This document shows positions 46,201 through 61,200 of a stretch of DNA of 64,000 nt, in pieces. Position numbers and translations under genes: made by a program. The stretch comes from Liolophura sinensis (lineage: Eukaryota; Mollusca; Polyplacophora; Chitonida; Chitonidae): contig NC_088304.1 of NCBI RefSeq assembly GCF_032854445.1, positions 10,675,704-10,739,703 on the forward strand, written 5' to 3'. Positions within the stretch are counted from its first letter, which is position 1. Every line of letters starts with the position of its first letter. Under the pieces are notes generated by a model, which saw only the letters and a list, made by a program, of their open reading frames with translations, was not told the DNA's origin and searched no databases.

Positions 46201-49200
46201 AATAAAGAAGGGCGGGGGGGGGGGGGGGGGCTGGGTTGTGCCATCAGAGCATCTTTTTCTTCAAAATTTGACAGCTAACAGCTTTCTGAGGACAAAGACA
46301 AAATGAATTTACATATAATTGGCCAGGCAGTTAAGTTTAAAGGTGAAATATTTACCATTGCTAACATCATGTGGCTGATAGGCACTTATCCTGTGTATGA
46401 GATATTAAGAGGTGGCATCAGATGACAAGCATCTGGGTACTATATCTGGATAAGCGCAACATGGGCAAAGGTAATGCATTTTTTCAACATCCTATTACTA
46501 GTAACCCCTCCAAAAGCAGCAAATTGCTGGTACTACAAGCAAGTGATGGGAGTGACCAGCTTGTGCTCGATGGTGGCAACATCTCCTGTGATGCAGGACT
46601 CAATCGGCGGTGCACAAACTTCTGTCTCCGCACCAATGCAGCCACTGCAGGTGCTGGAATATATGGGATGATGTTCGGAACTGCCTACCAGAAGGAGTCC
46701 AGCCTGGGGAGTTACATACAGCTGGAGACTGTCTGAAGTGATTTACACTCAACTGTTGTTTCCTCCCAGTCGTCGGATGCCCCTGGCTTGTGTCAGCGCA
46801 TCTGGCTCCATACCTACCGTCACCCAGACTCAGCGTGTGACTTGAGTTAAAGAAGCTGCATGTAGGCCTGAGTCTGCCGAAATTGAATCGACTCCACATG
46901 GTCATCAAATTCTTGGCAACACTACTGTATCTATCAGGAAGCACCTTCCATTTAAGCTTCAACTGAATCTACAAGTTTCTCCATGAAATAAATCATTTAC
47001 TTCTTCTTTTTTTAGTTTGACATCAATTCCATAAAATCATCATTTCTTTGTTGTCGCATAACTGTTATATTCGAATTTAGAGCTCGAACTGACATGGAGA
47101 GGTGTTGGCAGGAAATGTTATTTATTGGTCAATAACTGCGACAGGCCACACTCTGATAGGATGAATTATTTCCCACCCATTCCATTGTCATGGACTTGCG
47201 CAAAATAATGACAACACAAACTAAACTGTGACATGTTAACAAATAGGAGAGAGTGGCTGTTTTCAGGTTTTTTTTTTCTTTCTAATGACTACATTATTTC
47301 ATAATGGTTTGTTAGAATCGAAATAAGACGTGGTTTGCCATGTTTGAATCTCTTGGGAGACCTGCGGCCCCTCGTTCACAAACAGTGGACAACTCCCATC
47401 TGCTGTGCATTGTCTGGGTTATTTGAACATGGCGAACTATGTTTTATTTCTTTATTATACATACATGTGTGAGGGATAGGTTGTCTTCCCTTAATTTGCT
47501 TGTGGACAAGTCAATCCTTCAGCCTAAGTTCCTTTAGGTTGAAGACATTATTGCTTAAATAAAAATATGTTTTGGTGGGAGAGGTAAATTAATGGCTGGA
47601 CTTTACACTGTAATAATAACGATGTGAACTGTTGGCCTGGGTTTTGCAATCTTGTGTGATCCTCCCCATTCTACATTTTGATATCATTGGGAAAGCCACT
47701 AGTTCTCCAGAAAAGTCTGTATATGATTTGGCAGTGATTGTCAGTTGACAGGTACCATGAGTGTTTGTGTATGTTTCTTTCTTTGAGTTTACGCCACTGC
47801 TTTTCAGTACACCTTACCTTTTATTAATGGTTAGGGTTACCTGAAATGTCTCTTTGTGTTGTCTTGTGTTATATGTAGTTAGGAATAAATGTTTTGAGGC
47901 CCCCAGTACTGTTCCTGGGAGATATTGCCCTTGCAGGCTGAGCTGGCAGCTATTTGGTCTCCTCCTGAGAATAAGGGAAACAAAGACCTATATTACAAAT
48001 GTATGTCAAATGATCAGACTAACCTGCTACAAACAGAGTAATAGGACAGCAATAATGCTGAAAGTGATATCCATCCCTTAGAAAGTAAACATTTACTAGG
48101 AATTCCCCTCAGTTGATAACACGAATGTTGTACATTGTCACCAGGAAAAATGGGACAGCATGACTAGGAAATGGAGAGACAACAAATCCCTGGTGCAGAT
48201 GGTTCGGCTGTTTCTGATAGATGAGGTATGCTAATTTTCAACGCCAGTTTTTCTGGTTGTGTATATGTGCATGTGTGTATAGGTAATTGGCGGGTTAGTC
48301 CTGGCGCTCTGGGTGTTTCCCAGCTCCAGAATGAGTCCATAAAGAGCCAGTAACCTATTTATTACCACATCCATGTAAAAATTGTAAATAAACGTAATAG
48401 GTCAGCCTGTAAGAAAAGTTTTTGAATTGTTTGTTTTTGTGAAATATATAAGTACTGCCATTGATGTTGAGTTGTGTAAATAATACAATTAGAAATGTAC
48501 GTGTAATCTACAAAGATTGAATCTCAAATAAGAATTTTTTTTTTACAAGTTGTATGTCTGTACTTCAGTGGTTTATACCTAGTTTATTTGTTTGACAGGG
48601 CGTTAATCAAATACTTAAGAATGTTTCTTATAAGAAAAGAAACCTTTGTGCATGTGTGCAGTATGTTTATTCAAGCATATTCTCAAGGCACATATAAGGT
48701 GAAGACCTTACATTTGCCACCCCATCCAATGCAGTTTGTCTCCAAAACCAAATTTAGAAGGCGTATAAATCACACTGGGTACACATTAATTTGTGCTTCT
48801 CATCTAAAACAGCCCGGTGATGATATTTAACCAGTGTCTACTCACGTTTCTGTAAATTTGCTTTGCCAGGTGCATGTACTGAATGATGACACAAGGGGAG
48901 CAACCATGGAGGCTGTGATCAGCCGTATGAAAACTGTCCAGTCAGCACTAAGCTGGACAAACCAGCCAGCCATGGCCATGAGGTTCATTGCTATCTCTGC
49001 CACCATTCCAAACATTGAAGATGTAAGTAAAGCATCTCACCTAAAGTTTGGCTTGTAAAAATGCGCTTTGAGAAGAATGTAAAAGCCTTCTTCTGGTGCC
49101 AACAAATAAATTTTCAACTTCACCGGAACAATTATCTCAAATTTGTTACTTGAAGAAAGCCAAACTTTATGTGGAATAGTAACCATGTTGAGTGAAAGTG

Positions 49201-52200
49201 TTAAATCTCTGTTTTAAGCAAGTTCCACAAGCATTATTTTAACAGGTAGTTATTGCATATGTGAGTATTTTCTTTATATTTTTTATAAGTTGCTTCACTG
49301 TTCACACAAATTTCCTGAGGTATGACACTGCCCCCACACATTCTGAAAGGTAAAGTTGTGGAATTGGATGTTCAATGAACATATGTTTTATGTTAATTTC
49401 ATAATTTGCTGGGAGCATTGAGATTTCCTAGATGGAAAAATTTTTAGTTGTGAGTTGTATGAATGGTTGTGTTTCAGATTGCAGAGTGGCTGGGTTCAGG
49501 TGAGGACAGTGCTGTTTTTCACAGGTAAGCACCATTAAGGTATTCCTGTGGTACATGTTTCTTTTAAAGTAAAGAATTTTGTATAGAAAGCAGTATTTGT
49601 CAAAAAACTGCCCTTTGACCGGTAATTTCATTTCACTCTTTCATCTATATAACCATTTAATGTACAAGTGGCTTTCTTGCAGGAAAAGTAACCCCGCAAA
49701 ATGTTCATAGTTAATAATCTTTTTTTTTTCAATATTTCTTTAAATAAAGAAAGAGAACCACAATTTCTTAAAGTTGAGGGCAGTCTATTGCATCTGGAAG
49801 TCTTGGCAGTCTATTTTGGAAGTCTATTTTACATCAGGGTAGTTTTTGTAAAGTAAATGTAAAATTACATGTATTTGAGGGCCTATCCTTTAAAATTCGT
49901 GTTGGGGATTTTTATTTTTATTTTTGACAAATGAAAAACATTTTAAAGAACTGAACATTACAAGAAAAGTGAAGAGAAAGAAAAATGCATCGAAAGCCCA
50001 ATTGGTGGATGGGTGGAGTTACTTCCAATGAACATACTTTTAAATGATTTTTTTATTTGATTGTTTTTTTTTACGCTGTACTCAAGAATATTTCATTATG
50101 CGACGGTGGCCTGCGTTATGGTGGGAGGAAACCGGGCAGAACCTGGGGGAAACCCATGACCATCCGCAGGTTGCTGCAGACCTTCCCACGTACAGCCGGA
50201 GAGGAAGCCAGGATGAGCTAGACTTGAACTCACAGTGACCGCATTAGTGAGAGGCTCCTGGGTCATTACACAGTGCTAGTGTGCTAACCAAATGAGCCAC
50301 GGAGGCCCCCCCACTTTTGAATGATGCCCTGACTTCATTAAGGTGGCTGCAAATGATGATTTCAGTTTGGGTGAGAAGTACCGACCAGTCAGGTTAAGAA
50401 GGGTTGTGTTGGGATACAACTGTTCCCAAGATTCATCTGATTTCAAGTTTGACATCTCTCTCAACTACAAGATGGCTGGCATAATCCACACATACTCGGA
50501 GAACAAGCCCACTCTGGTGGTAAACTAATTGTCTTATGTATAGTTATCTTATTATTTCACACTATATGTGTTGTAGAGATACTAAGTGCATTTACCGAAG
50601 GTCTACTTAACACTTAGTAACTTTCTTGAAACTAATGCTGGGTGCTCAGATAAAGAGCTTAGGATATGCACTTAGCACAATTTCATGACTTGGAGGTTAT
50701 GTCTGGTGTCTGCAGCATGGTGTTCCTTTGAGGCATCACTTTAAATATGTCGGGACTAAAACCCACCATTACAAGCACACATTGTAGTGATATCCCCGAA
50801 ATAAATTTATAATCATCATGAAACCTGATACCATGTAAATGTCAAGTGGAAAACAAAAGTTATAACGTTCACAATGGATTGATTGATTGATTGATTGATT
50901 GTTTGATTCAACACCATGCTTAAGAAGTATTCAGTTAAATGAAAGCAATCAGGTTTTATGAGTGGAGGAAGCCAAAGAAACCAATGTATGCCTTCACCAT
51001 GATTGAAAAAGTTTTTGATTCACAGCCGAAACAGCAATTGTTGGATTTGAACACGCGACTTCATTGGCCATTGGCTTGATGGTCGCGTTGAGTCAGTGTT
51101 TTGTTTAAACCATCTGAACATTTATATTGGAACTTTGCCTCATAAGTGATATCACCCTAACTTTTTAACCTTAATCAAGCACCAAGATAGACCATGCATT
51201 ATGTTTTACTATACACACTTAAGTGTGTATGTGGTAGCCTCAGGCTAGCAGCACTAGAATGTCAGCCATGGGATGGTTCTGTTACATTGATTTATTTATT
51301 TATTTGATTGGTACGCGGCACTCAAGAGTATTTCACTTATATGAGGGCGGCCAGCATTATGGTGGGAGGAAACCGAGCAAAGCCCGGGGGAAACCCACAA
51401 CCATCCGCAGGTTGCTGGCTGACCTTCCAACTTACGGTCGGAGAGCTGTTGAAGCATGACTAGAAGACATTGTTACGATACATCTACCTCATGTCAACAA
51501 ATTTTTAAATATATTGGGAATTAAAAATGTAGGCATTTTTTTTTCTTCAAAAGTTATCCATGTATTCCAGAAAAACAGAACAACAGTGCAATATCAGGTA
51601 TCAGTCAGTCACAAGCTGTTGTACATGTATGATATGATATACTGTGCTGCTGATTTTAACGTAGTCATTGTTCACAATGCTTGCATACATGCAGTAGATT
51701 AATGCTTATAACTACTGTCTGTTGATCGTAATTTTAACAGAAGCAAATGCACCTTTCATTTGTGCAGTTTTGTTCCACAAGAAAGAGTGTCCAGCAGGCA
51801 GCATCAATTCTTGTGAAAGACTCCAAGTTCATCATGGATTCCCAGCACAAGGAGAGGCTTGTTCGCTGTGCCAACTGCTTGAGGGATTCCAAATTAAGAG
51901 GTAAAATCCTAGACATTCTGGCTGTAAAATATACCAGGTTTTATGGTCTTTTACTCCATCTGTAGGATATAATTAATCATGGTTGTCTGTTTTGTTCTTT
52001 TTTTTTCCTTAACATGAGAAAAAAATTTAAAAGAACAGAACATTGGCCACACTACAGAGGAATATGTTTAATGTGACCAAAATGAAGTTGAAAACAACTT
52101 TAAACTCTAATCAGACAAACACAAGCATGAGCAACAGTGAGTTTAGTTCATATTTTAATGCTGGAAATTTAGTAAGCAAGATGCCCCTGTAAAAATGTGT

Positions 52201-55200
52201 ATAGCAGTAAAACTTGCGATTTCTGCTGTATCTAGTTGAAATGCTGGAGTGTTTATTATATCGTGATCATTTGCATAATTTCATGACATTTGTCTTCATG
52301 TTGTAGAGCTGGTGCTGTGTGGTGTGGGCTATCATCATGCAGGCCTGGAATTGCACGACAGAAAAGCTGTAGAGGAACTGTTCACAGCCGCTGATTTACC
52401 TGTTCTCTGTGAGAACTGAATTTCATTTTTTATGCCCCTTTCTCATAAAAAAATGAAGCTATTAAAATGACCATAAATATCATTTTCCTGATTATGAGAG
52501 TTCTGTTGATTTTAGAAAGGTGTTTTTAGGTTTGCTGGGAACATGGGATAATATTCTGCTGGAAAATTGTAAGTTTCAGCTTGAAAATAATATTCTGTGA
52601 CATTTATTTGCCTTTAAAATGCACTTTTGCGGGCGGAATTTGAGGTTATGTAGGGTATGTGTTTCACCTAACATTTTATTCATGACTGAGTTTATTCATC
52701 AGCTTCATTCCAAGAGTCCCATTGATCTTAGAATGGTGGAATGATGTCTTATTTGAAAAATGTAAGTTTCATCACCCAAAGTGTAATATTTTATTTGCTT
52801 CTAAAGTGAGAGAGCCAGTACAGATAAACAGATAAATAAACAAACCCTTAAAGAGGAAAATGATATGATATTTTGAATACTTGTCATATTGGTTACTGCA
52901 TGGCCATAACATCTGTTCCTTTGGTATAGCAGCATGAATAGAAGGAATTTCATTTCAGTTCTCCTTAATTCCCCAATTACAGCAGTAATGTTATAACCAT
53001 GGTAGCTTGTTCCCTGGTGGGCAAAATGGCATATCGAATGAATGAAAATTTTCTCATAAGCTGGAATAATTATTTTGAATGGCAGATGCTGTTGGTCAGA
53101 TTGTCTTGATTGTGGTTCCAGTTTGTCACTTGAGCACTTCTTAGAAATAGTATTTTTTAGAAATAGGGCACAAAAACTCACCATAATGACATTATTATAT
53201 AAAAGTTTTTAAAAGGCTTGTATCTGCAGTACAGTGAAACATTGCTATGAATGAAAAAATGACCGCCTCCCCCAAGATTGGAGTGTTGCATTCTTGCTTT
53301 GGTTGTGTTGCAGTTGCCACTAGTACTTTGGCAATGGGGGTGAACCTACCTGCTCACCTGGTGGTGATCAAGTCCACGACACAGTATCATATGGGGGTGG
53401 CCCAGGAGTACTCAGATACTCAGGTTCTCCAGATGATCGGAAGGGCAGGCAGGCCACAGGTACCTGACACAGTCATTGACATTCTCACATTTACAGGCCT
53501 TTTATTTTGAATTACTGTATTCGACCTAAACTTTCGTACATGATTAACTTTCGCATTTTGCCTGATTCTGGGAGATGAATCTTAGAAAGGTGTTTTGAGG
53601 TTTGCTTGGAAATTAGGATGTTATCTTAGTACTGGAAAGTTGATGAAGTTTGGACATTAAACAGAATATTTTATGACCTTTATGACCTTTATGTCCTGTA
53701 AACTTGTTCTTGTTTTGGGATGTAATTTTTGGGCTTGTACAGTAATTTTCATGCTAGGTAATCCTGACTGTTGTGAACCATCTTAACACAATTTGAACTT
53801 AGAAGAACTTGTCGCAAACTGACCTATTATACATGATACCCATTTCGACACTAATCCCAGACAATTACCCAAGCAGACCTGCTGTGAGGTTCTGGCATTG
53901 CCAATAATTAGCCAGTCGGCACAGTGGTAATGGTGTAAAGGAGCTGTCTCAGTTTTAGAAAAATGGCTGTAAAAGACAGAGTTGTCAAACATGACACATA
54001 CATTTTACTGCTGTTAGATAAGGTGTGTGCCTTGTGTTCATTGTTATGTGATATATTTTCTTTTTAATTTTCTAATTTAAAAAAATCTATTTAATTTATT
54101 CAGTTTGACACCTCAGCCACAGCAGTGATAATGACTAAGATGTGTAACAAGGTGAGCAGGTTTACAATGCATGTACATCATACAACAAGGCCATATTTTT
54201 AGTTTATATTTTTATTTTTTTCTGGAAATAGTTTTTATTATCTGGCCATTTTGTGATAATGTTACATGTACATTGAATTGGTTATTTTTGTACCTCATTT
54301 ACATACTTTTTGTGTGATTTTTTGTTGTCAAAGTTCCTCTCCGGTCATACGTGGGAATGTCTGTCAGCAACATGTGGATGGTCGTTGGTTTCCCACAGGT
54401 TTCCTCTCGGCATAATGCTCATTGCCCTCACATATAAAGTGTTCTTGAGTACTGCTTAAAACATCAATCAAATAAGTAAATAAAGCCATCAGATATTTTT
54501 AGAATATCATTTTGCTGCTTAGGGTATTACTGTACTATAATGGATATAGTTGCGTATGTTTAATTTGAACTGCACTGATTACGTGTTACTGTGTTTTAGT
54601 TCAAGTATGAGGCCCTGATTAAAGGTACACAGCTGCTGGAAAGCAGGTCGGTATATTATAAAATTAATTTCAGATTAATGTGTTTAGAGTAATTCATGGG
54701 GCATGCAAAATGAAGTGTTGAACCCCACGTGTCCTATATACATGTATGCTTTTAAAGCAAAAACACAGCCTATATCCATGACCTTTGAAGGCAGGGTTCA
54801 AAATTATGCACACTCCTTTTAGCCAGCATTGGGCCTCTGGATACCTGCTAAGCATTGACTATGCTAAATGTTGTATAATAGCATGTGGCAAACTTAAAAT
54901 TCCTTAATACCTTCCAACCAAACCTGAAAACACTTTTTTTAGGATCAGTAGAATCAGGAAAAATGTGCAACAGTCATAGGGAAACTTTTAGGTCATTCAC
55001 CATAATTGCATTGGTCTGTGGATATGGTGATTTGGCAACAGTAACTTTATACAGTCAGTCCAATATTATTCCAAAAACAAACCAATGACTGGCTGTATGG
55101 ACACACTGATATGAATTCCTAAGAACTTTTAGCCTTGCTTGAATCTGTAGCAACGTTCACCTTACTGAATGTGCCTGTATATTCGTGGCAGCTTGCACAA

Positions 55201-58200
55201 GCACCTGATAGAATACCTGAATGCTGAGATCTGCCTAAGGACGATCACGGATGTTACGGTGGCCCTGGAGTGGATCAAGTCAACACTTCTGTACATACGA
55301 GTCATGAAAAACCCCAAACACTACGGTAAGCCACACACTTTAACACTGCGATGGTCCATGACTCGAAACAAAAGACCAGGGTTCAACCTTGAGCTTTGCC
55401 TCACCATAGACTTTAAAATGGTGGAGTGCCACGTTTGATCTCTTTTATCATTAATGGTTGAAATAGTCTTACTGTGCGATGTGACCTGTCTGAAAGGCAA
55501 CTCTGTATGATTACATTCACTAACATGCATTGGCATCTGAAAAAAAAGGTAAAAAAAACGTAAGTTAGACATGTTTATAGAGTAGAAGAATGATTGAGAA
55601 AATTATAGAGCTAACCATTTGTGAACTCAAGAAGATCCTGAAGGAAAGAACTATCATTTGTATCTCGGGAACACAGTGAGAGGTGATTGGTACATTAATG
55701 TCAATAAAGCATTACCTGACATTTTAGTCGAGTCACATGATACAGTAGGACTTTTGGGGTTTTTTTTTACCTCTAGCATCAATAAAGTTCAAATCTAAAA
55801 CTCTCTTATGGGCAGTATTTATATATGTGCCATCATGCTGTCTTGGTATAACATTGGTAGGCCTGGTGTTGGTAGTGGTGTCATGTCTGCAGATGTTTTA
55901 AACCTGGGATTTATATACGGCAGTCTCTATTGGCAGTGGGTTAGGATGAAGTAGTATGAAATGATCAGGAAATGAATGTTAACCCTTAAAGAAATAATAA
56001 GGTGTCTGAAGGGTGAGGCAAGTATTGGATTTACTTGATCATAGGAAACTATACTATGTCCCATGTTCCAACTGCCTGTTTCGTGCACTAAGAATCAGAC
56101 AATGAAAGACCTTGTTTGCCAAGGCAATAAAGGGTTATTCAGCTCTAATGTGGAAATACCAGTATTTAGAACACCTTTTAACTATTTGATTTCTTATCAA
56201 TGCCACACTGCTTAAAACTGCTTTAATATACTCACAGTTGTAAGTTATACAAAAATCCATATGTACACGTACCACGCAGTGTTAATATTTTTGTTTAGGC
56301 TCTTAATGTTTGTAAGTTTTAATGATCCTATAGTTTGTTCTCTGTAAAGAGAAATGTTGAAAGTGATATGGAAAGGCATAAAAATCAAATCTTATGTTTT
56401 AGTATTTCTGTTTTTCCTTCCAGATATGCCCGTGGGATTGACCAAGAATCAAGTAGAAAAGAGGCTGCAAGGTTAGATTTGAATGATGATTATCTTTTTC
56501 TCTGTATATGTTAACATTTGATTTGTACCTGGATTTAGCAGCCTTTTGCATTTACTTAACATAAGCAGACTAATGTTAAAGCATACATTGAAGCAAGATG
56601 TTATGATTAATGCAAAGAAATCATTAGTGAATGAAGGGAGATATAGAACTGATTTGTGGTTCTTGTTTAGAGTTATGGTATGTCTTTGATTTTGCCATGC
56701 ACTCAGATTTTCAAATTATGTGACTTTTTGCAGACATGTGTGTGCGAAACCTGAATTTGTTGTTAGGGATTGAGCTGATTAACATGGATGAAGACCACTT
56801 TGAAATACAGACTACAGGTATGACTTCTCTGATTGCCATCATGTGTGGGTCATTTGTTGGAACCTGCAAGTGCCTTAGGCTTTTGTCTCACTGTCCATCT
56901 TTAGGCAGTGTAATGTTTGAATTCAACTCTCTTTAGCTTATCTGCAGAATGGTGTTTATACAGTCTTGTTATCTGTCACCATGTAAGGGAGTCTGGTTTT
57001 CTGTAAAGCAATCTATTATTTTGGTCATATTTGCCTGTCCATCTGTCAACAGCTTTACAAAAAAATTTATACAGGGATGTAGATAAAATGTTGTGCACAG
57101 GTTGGCCTTAATTGGGCTATAAGGACCAATCCCTGGCCTTTTGGCAGTGATCTGGATTTACTGTAATTAATCAGCCTTTTCGCATGTTCGCAAGGTGTTT
57201 ATTCAAGCAAATTCTAAGAGCATTATTCTGTGCAGGCTGATAAATTTATACTTTTTGTGAAGCCCTGAAATTGGCCAATCCAGCAAAAGTAGTTTTGTCT
57301 CAAAACCAAATTAAAAACATTCATAAATTACACTGATAGTTGCTCGTCTTACGTGAAAAGGTTGAGGTAGCAATGTTAAAACAATTCTTCACCATTGACA
57401 GAAAAGACAGAAATGCAGAGTGCTGTCAAAAGGTTTGTGCTCTTAGTGATTTTCTAGTTTTATTGTTTCTGTGATAGCAAATACTTGACAGAAGTGGCTG
57501 CACAGTATGTTTGATGGCTATGTTTTAAAGACATTTTAATTATCGTATATTACAAATGTACATTTATACTGCTATTAATACTGACTCAGTCAACATTATA
57601 GCTTTGATTGACATCAAGTTAAAATTTGGCCAACCTCCTGAAAACACTTTGATGAGAAAAATGTTGAAACATTTATTCAGAATATACCTGAAGGAAGATT
57701 ACAAATTCCGGGTGTTTAAATGTTACAGAGCGAGGTCGCATGATGGCTCGGTTCTGCATCACCTACTCTTCCATGAAGAAGTTCAGTGAGCTCTCTGGCA
57801 CAGTTTCCATGTCAGACATGGTGAGTTCATCTTCAGTATGTAATTTTCCTGTTTTTTTCGACTGAGACCTCTAGTGTGAAAGAGCAGCCTAAATATTCTT
57901 GACTATAAAAATGTTAGAAGTTACCAAAGATTGTGTAAAAAAAGAAATACTCTTTAGAATTTCCATTTCCAGTTTTAATTTCCAATAAGTTTGAGTTTAT
58001 CATATGAAAGGAACAACCAGTGTTTATGTAAACTTTAATTAAGAGACCTAGAAAAAAGATACATTTTTGTATTCTAAGCACAACATTTATTTCATAACAT
58101 ATACTACATGTAGTGGGCTGATGTGGCTGAGGGATTAAGGTGTTAGAGAGGGCATCCGTGGCTCAGTTGGTTAGCGTGCTAGCGCAGCATAATGACCAAG

Positions 58201-61200
58201 AAGCCTCTTACCAATGCGGTCTCTGTGAGTTCAAATCCAGTTCATGCTGGCTTCCTCTCCGGGTGTATGTGGGAAGGTCTACAGCAACCTGCGGATAGTC
58301 GTGGGTTTTCCCTGGGCTTCCTCTCACCATAAGGTTGGCTGCCGTTGTATAAGTGACATATTCTTGAGTACAGTGTAAAACACCAGTCAATAAATAAATA
58401 AATTAAGGTGTTAGCCTTTGTGGCATTTGGTCAGAGGGGATGGGTTAATTCACTCTTATTTTCGAATAGAGATTTATTACCATTGTCCCCAAAAATGACG
58501 TTCACGTATATCTCATGTGGGAGAGTTGACCAGTAGGTCGCCATAGGTCAGTGGTTTACTCCTGGCTCTCCAGGGATCTCCATAAAATGAAATGATTTGC
58601 CATATCATATACATATACATGTCAGTGGAAAGTTTGACGTTAAACAATGAAGTCATTACATATCACGCATGTGTACATGTATATTGTAAATTACATCGCA
58701 TAGATTATGTTATATATCGTGGAACAGAGTGCTTATTTTGATTTTCAAAACTTACAGCTGACTGTGTTGTCCAGTTGTAAAGAGTTTTCTGACATTCAGC
58801 TGAGAGTGACTGAGCGCAGACCCTTGAACATGTTGAATAAGGACAAGAATAGAGCCACTATCAGGTAACCTACCTAACTCAGAATCACTGTATTAGTAAT
58901 CATTGGGTAACACATCTAAGAGGACATCAAGCGTGGCACGGATGAGGTCGCCGGTTCAAATTTAGCTCTGGTATGAATTCAGAATTCAGGTTCGTCTTTG
59001 ACTTTACTTCTGGAAGTTTGTCAGGTCAAGTGGTTTTCTTGTATCTCTGCCTCACTTTTCTCTAAATATGCTTGTGAACAGCATAAAACACCAATCAAAA
59101 ATATAAATAAACTTTATTGCCCCTGTATCTTTCTCATGTTAAAAAAATGAAATAAAAAATATTGAGGATCATATTTACAACTAACTTTTCAAACTCTTTC
59201 AACGATAAACTTTTCAAACTCTTTCATCTAAACATGTGAACTATGTAATTTTTGTTTTCTCCATCTTAAATATAAACCAGTTGCAACAGAAAAGACATAT
59301 GAAAGTTTTGTTGTATTTACATGAAGTCATCAGGTGAAGATATACATTGTAATGCACATATCAGTAAAGAAGGCATGTAATTTTTTTCCCAGGTATCCAA
59401 TGACTGGTAAAATCAAGTCCAAAGACATGAAAGTGAACTGGTATGTATGAATTCTTTCATGTACTATCTCCTAAAAGCTTATGGGCAAGGACAGAAAACA
59501 CAAGTGCATTCTAGCAATTTAAGAGAAAAACTATTGAAAGTTGGTTACCTTGCCGTACTGCCACTGACTTACATTTACTTGAAACAGTGAGAATGAAGGA
59601 ATACTTGGATGTACAAAATCCTCAAGGGCGGGATAAAATCAGCACCTGAAGTGCCATAAGGGTAGAGGTAGTGCTTCCTACTTACTACTTAGCCACGTCC
59701 AGTGTGGTCTTGTACTATTGTAAAGTACTTATTATTCTCTGGAATTTATTTTCACGGATTTTCTCCAAAAATATGTTTGCAGGAATTAATTTTCGCATAT
59801 TTAAGACAATTCTGAAAAACAAATCTTAAAATTTTCCAAGATATAATATAGCTGAAATTATTGAAGTACATCAAACAAGTATCAACATGGGTGGCTTTTA
59901 ATCCTCCTTTATTTCCTGTGGTGATCTGGATAAGAGATTAAAACCATGTGGGATGGATTATAACTGGATAAGAAGATTTCTTTTGTACTTACTGTGAGAA
60001 GTACTCAAACAGGTGTCACTTCTTTTTGAATCATTGGTGAGTACTATTAAACACCTGGCAAAGTGACCTGTCACCTTTAAAGCAGTTCAACCCAAAACAT
60101 ATGAATTCACCATTATCGGCGCCAGTCACTCATTCTTTATCAAGTAACATGGTAAGTTTTGCATTGTTTTCAGTTTTAATCGTCCTCTGTAGCAGGTCAG
60201 AAACCGCAAACATTGGCCTAGCTGTCAAACGGCCATTGTGTTGTTGTACACACTTCACATTTTGTTAGAAGCTCACTCATTGGACCACAGGAGAGACACA
60301 GCCAATGGGATAGCATGTATCAGAGTGACATTCTTTAGAAGCCAGCACACGCTGGTATCTACTTTTTCTTTCACTTTACGTAGAGAAAGATTGATCAAAC
60401 TAAAACGACCAAACTCCCACTTTGTTTCATACCCACCAAGCCTTAGCACCAGAGATTGTATATATTTAAACCATCATTTCCCTTCCCTGCTGATAAAAAA
60501 TTTAGCTGGCCCATTGGGCTTTCGTAGCGCATCTTCCATCACCCTGGCAAAGATTTGACTTCATTATTACTAGTACCTGTAGTATATGATTCAATATTGG
60601 ATATTTTTTTTGCTGGAATAATTTTTTTCGCGACAAATTGTTGACCACGAAATCTGCGAAAATTAGTTCCACATGAAAATTAAATACTTCACAGTATCTA
60701 ATAAGAGTAGTTCCAGGGATTGCATGGGACTTTTAATGTCTCTCTCCCCTGTAATGGTTGTCAGTTTTGAGTGATGATATTGAAATATATTGTAGCTATG
60801 CACCAAGTTTTTGAACATGTAAGTCACAACCTTCACTTCTGTTGTTTTGATTTAATAGGCGATTTTGGGGATGAGAATATAAGACTGGCATGGGCAGGGG
60901 TTGAAGGAGGGAAGGCATGTTAAGCATATATATATCCTTGCAATCATGGATTTCTCCTGTTCTGTGTTTCAGTCTGATTCAAGCCCAGCTTGGAAGCCTC
61001 ACAATCCAGGATTTTGCTTTGGCTCAAGACACCACCAAGATCTTCAGAGTTGCTCAGAGGGTTGCAAAATGTGAGACATATGCTGTTGCTGTGATGTATT
61101 TTTCTGGTTTAATTCTGTACACATACACTCAGAAAGTACTGTTTTTTTTTTTGTTGTTGTTTAGAATATGTTATTAATATGCTTGCTATAAATAGAAATG

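Noticed and set aside
46422-46962. Overlapping 104- and 120-residue open frames in HFM1 intron 10
   Set aside because: No recognisable domain and no fitting splice sites. Part resembles a dispersed repeat.
60238-60558. 106-residue open frame in HFM1 intron 25
   Set aside because: It lies inside a candidate MITE and has no family resemblance.
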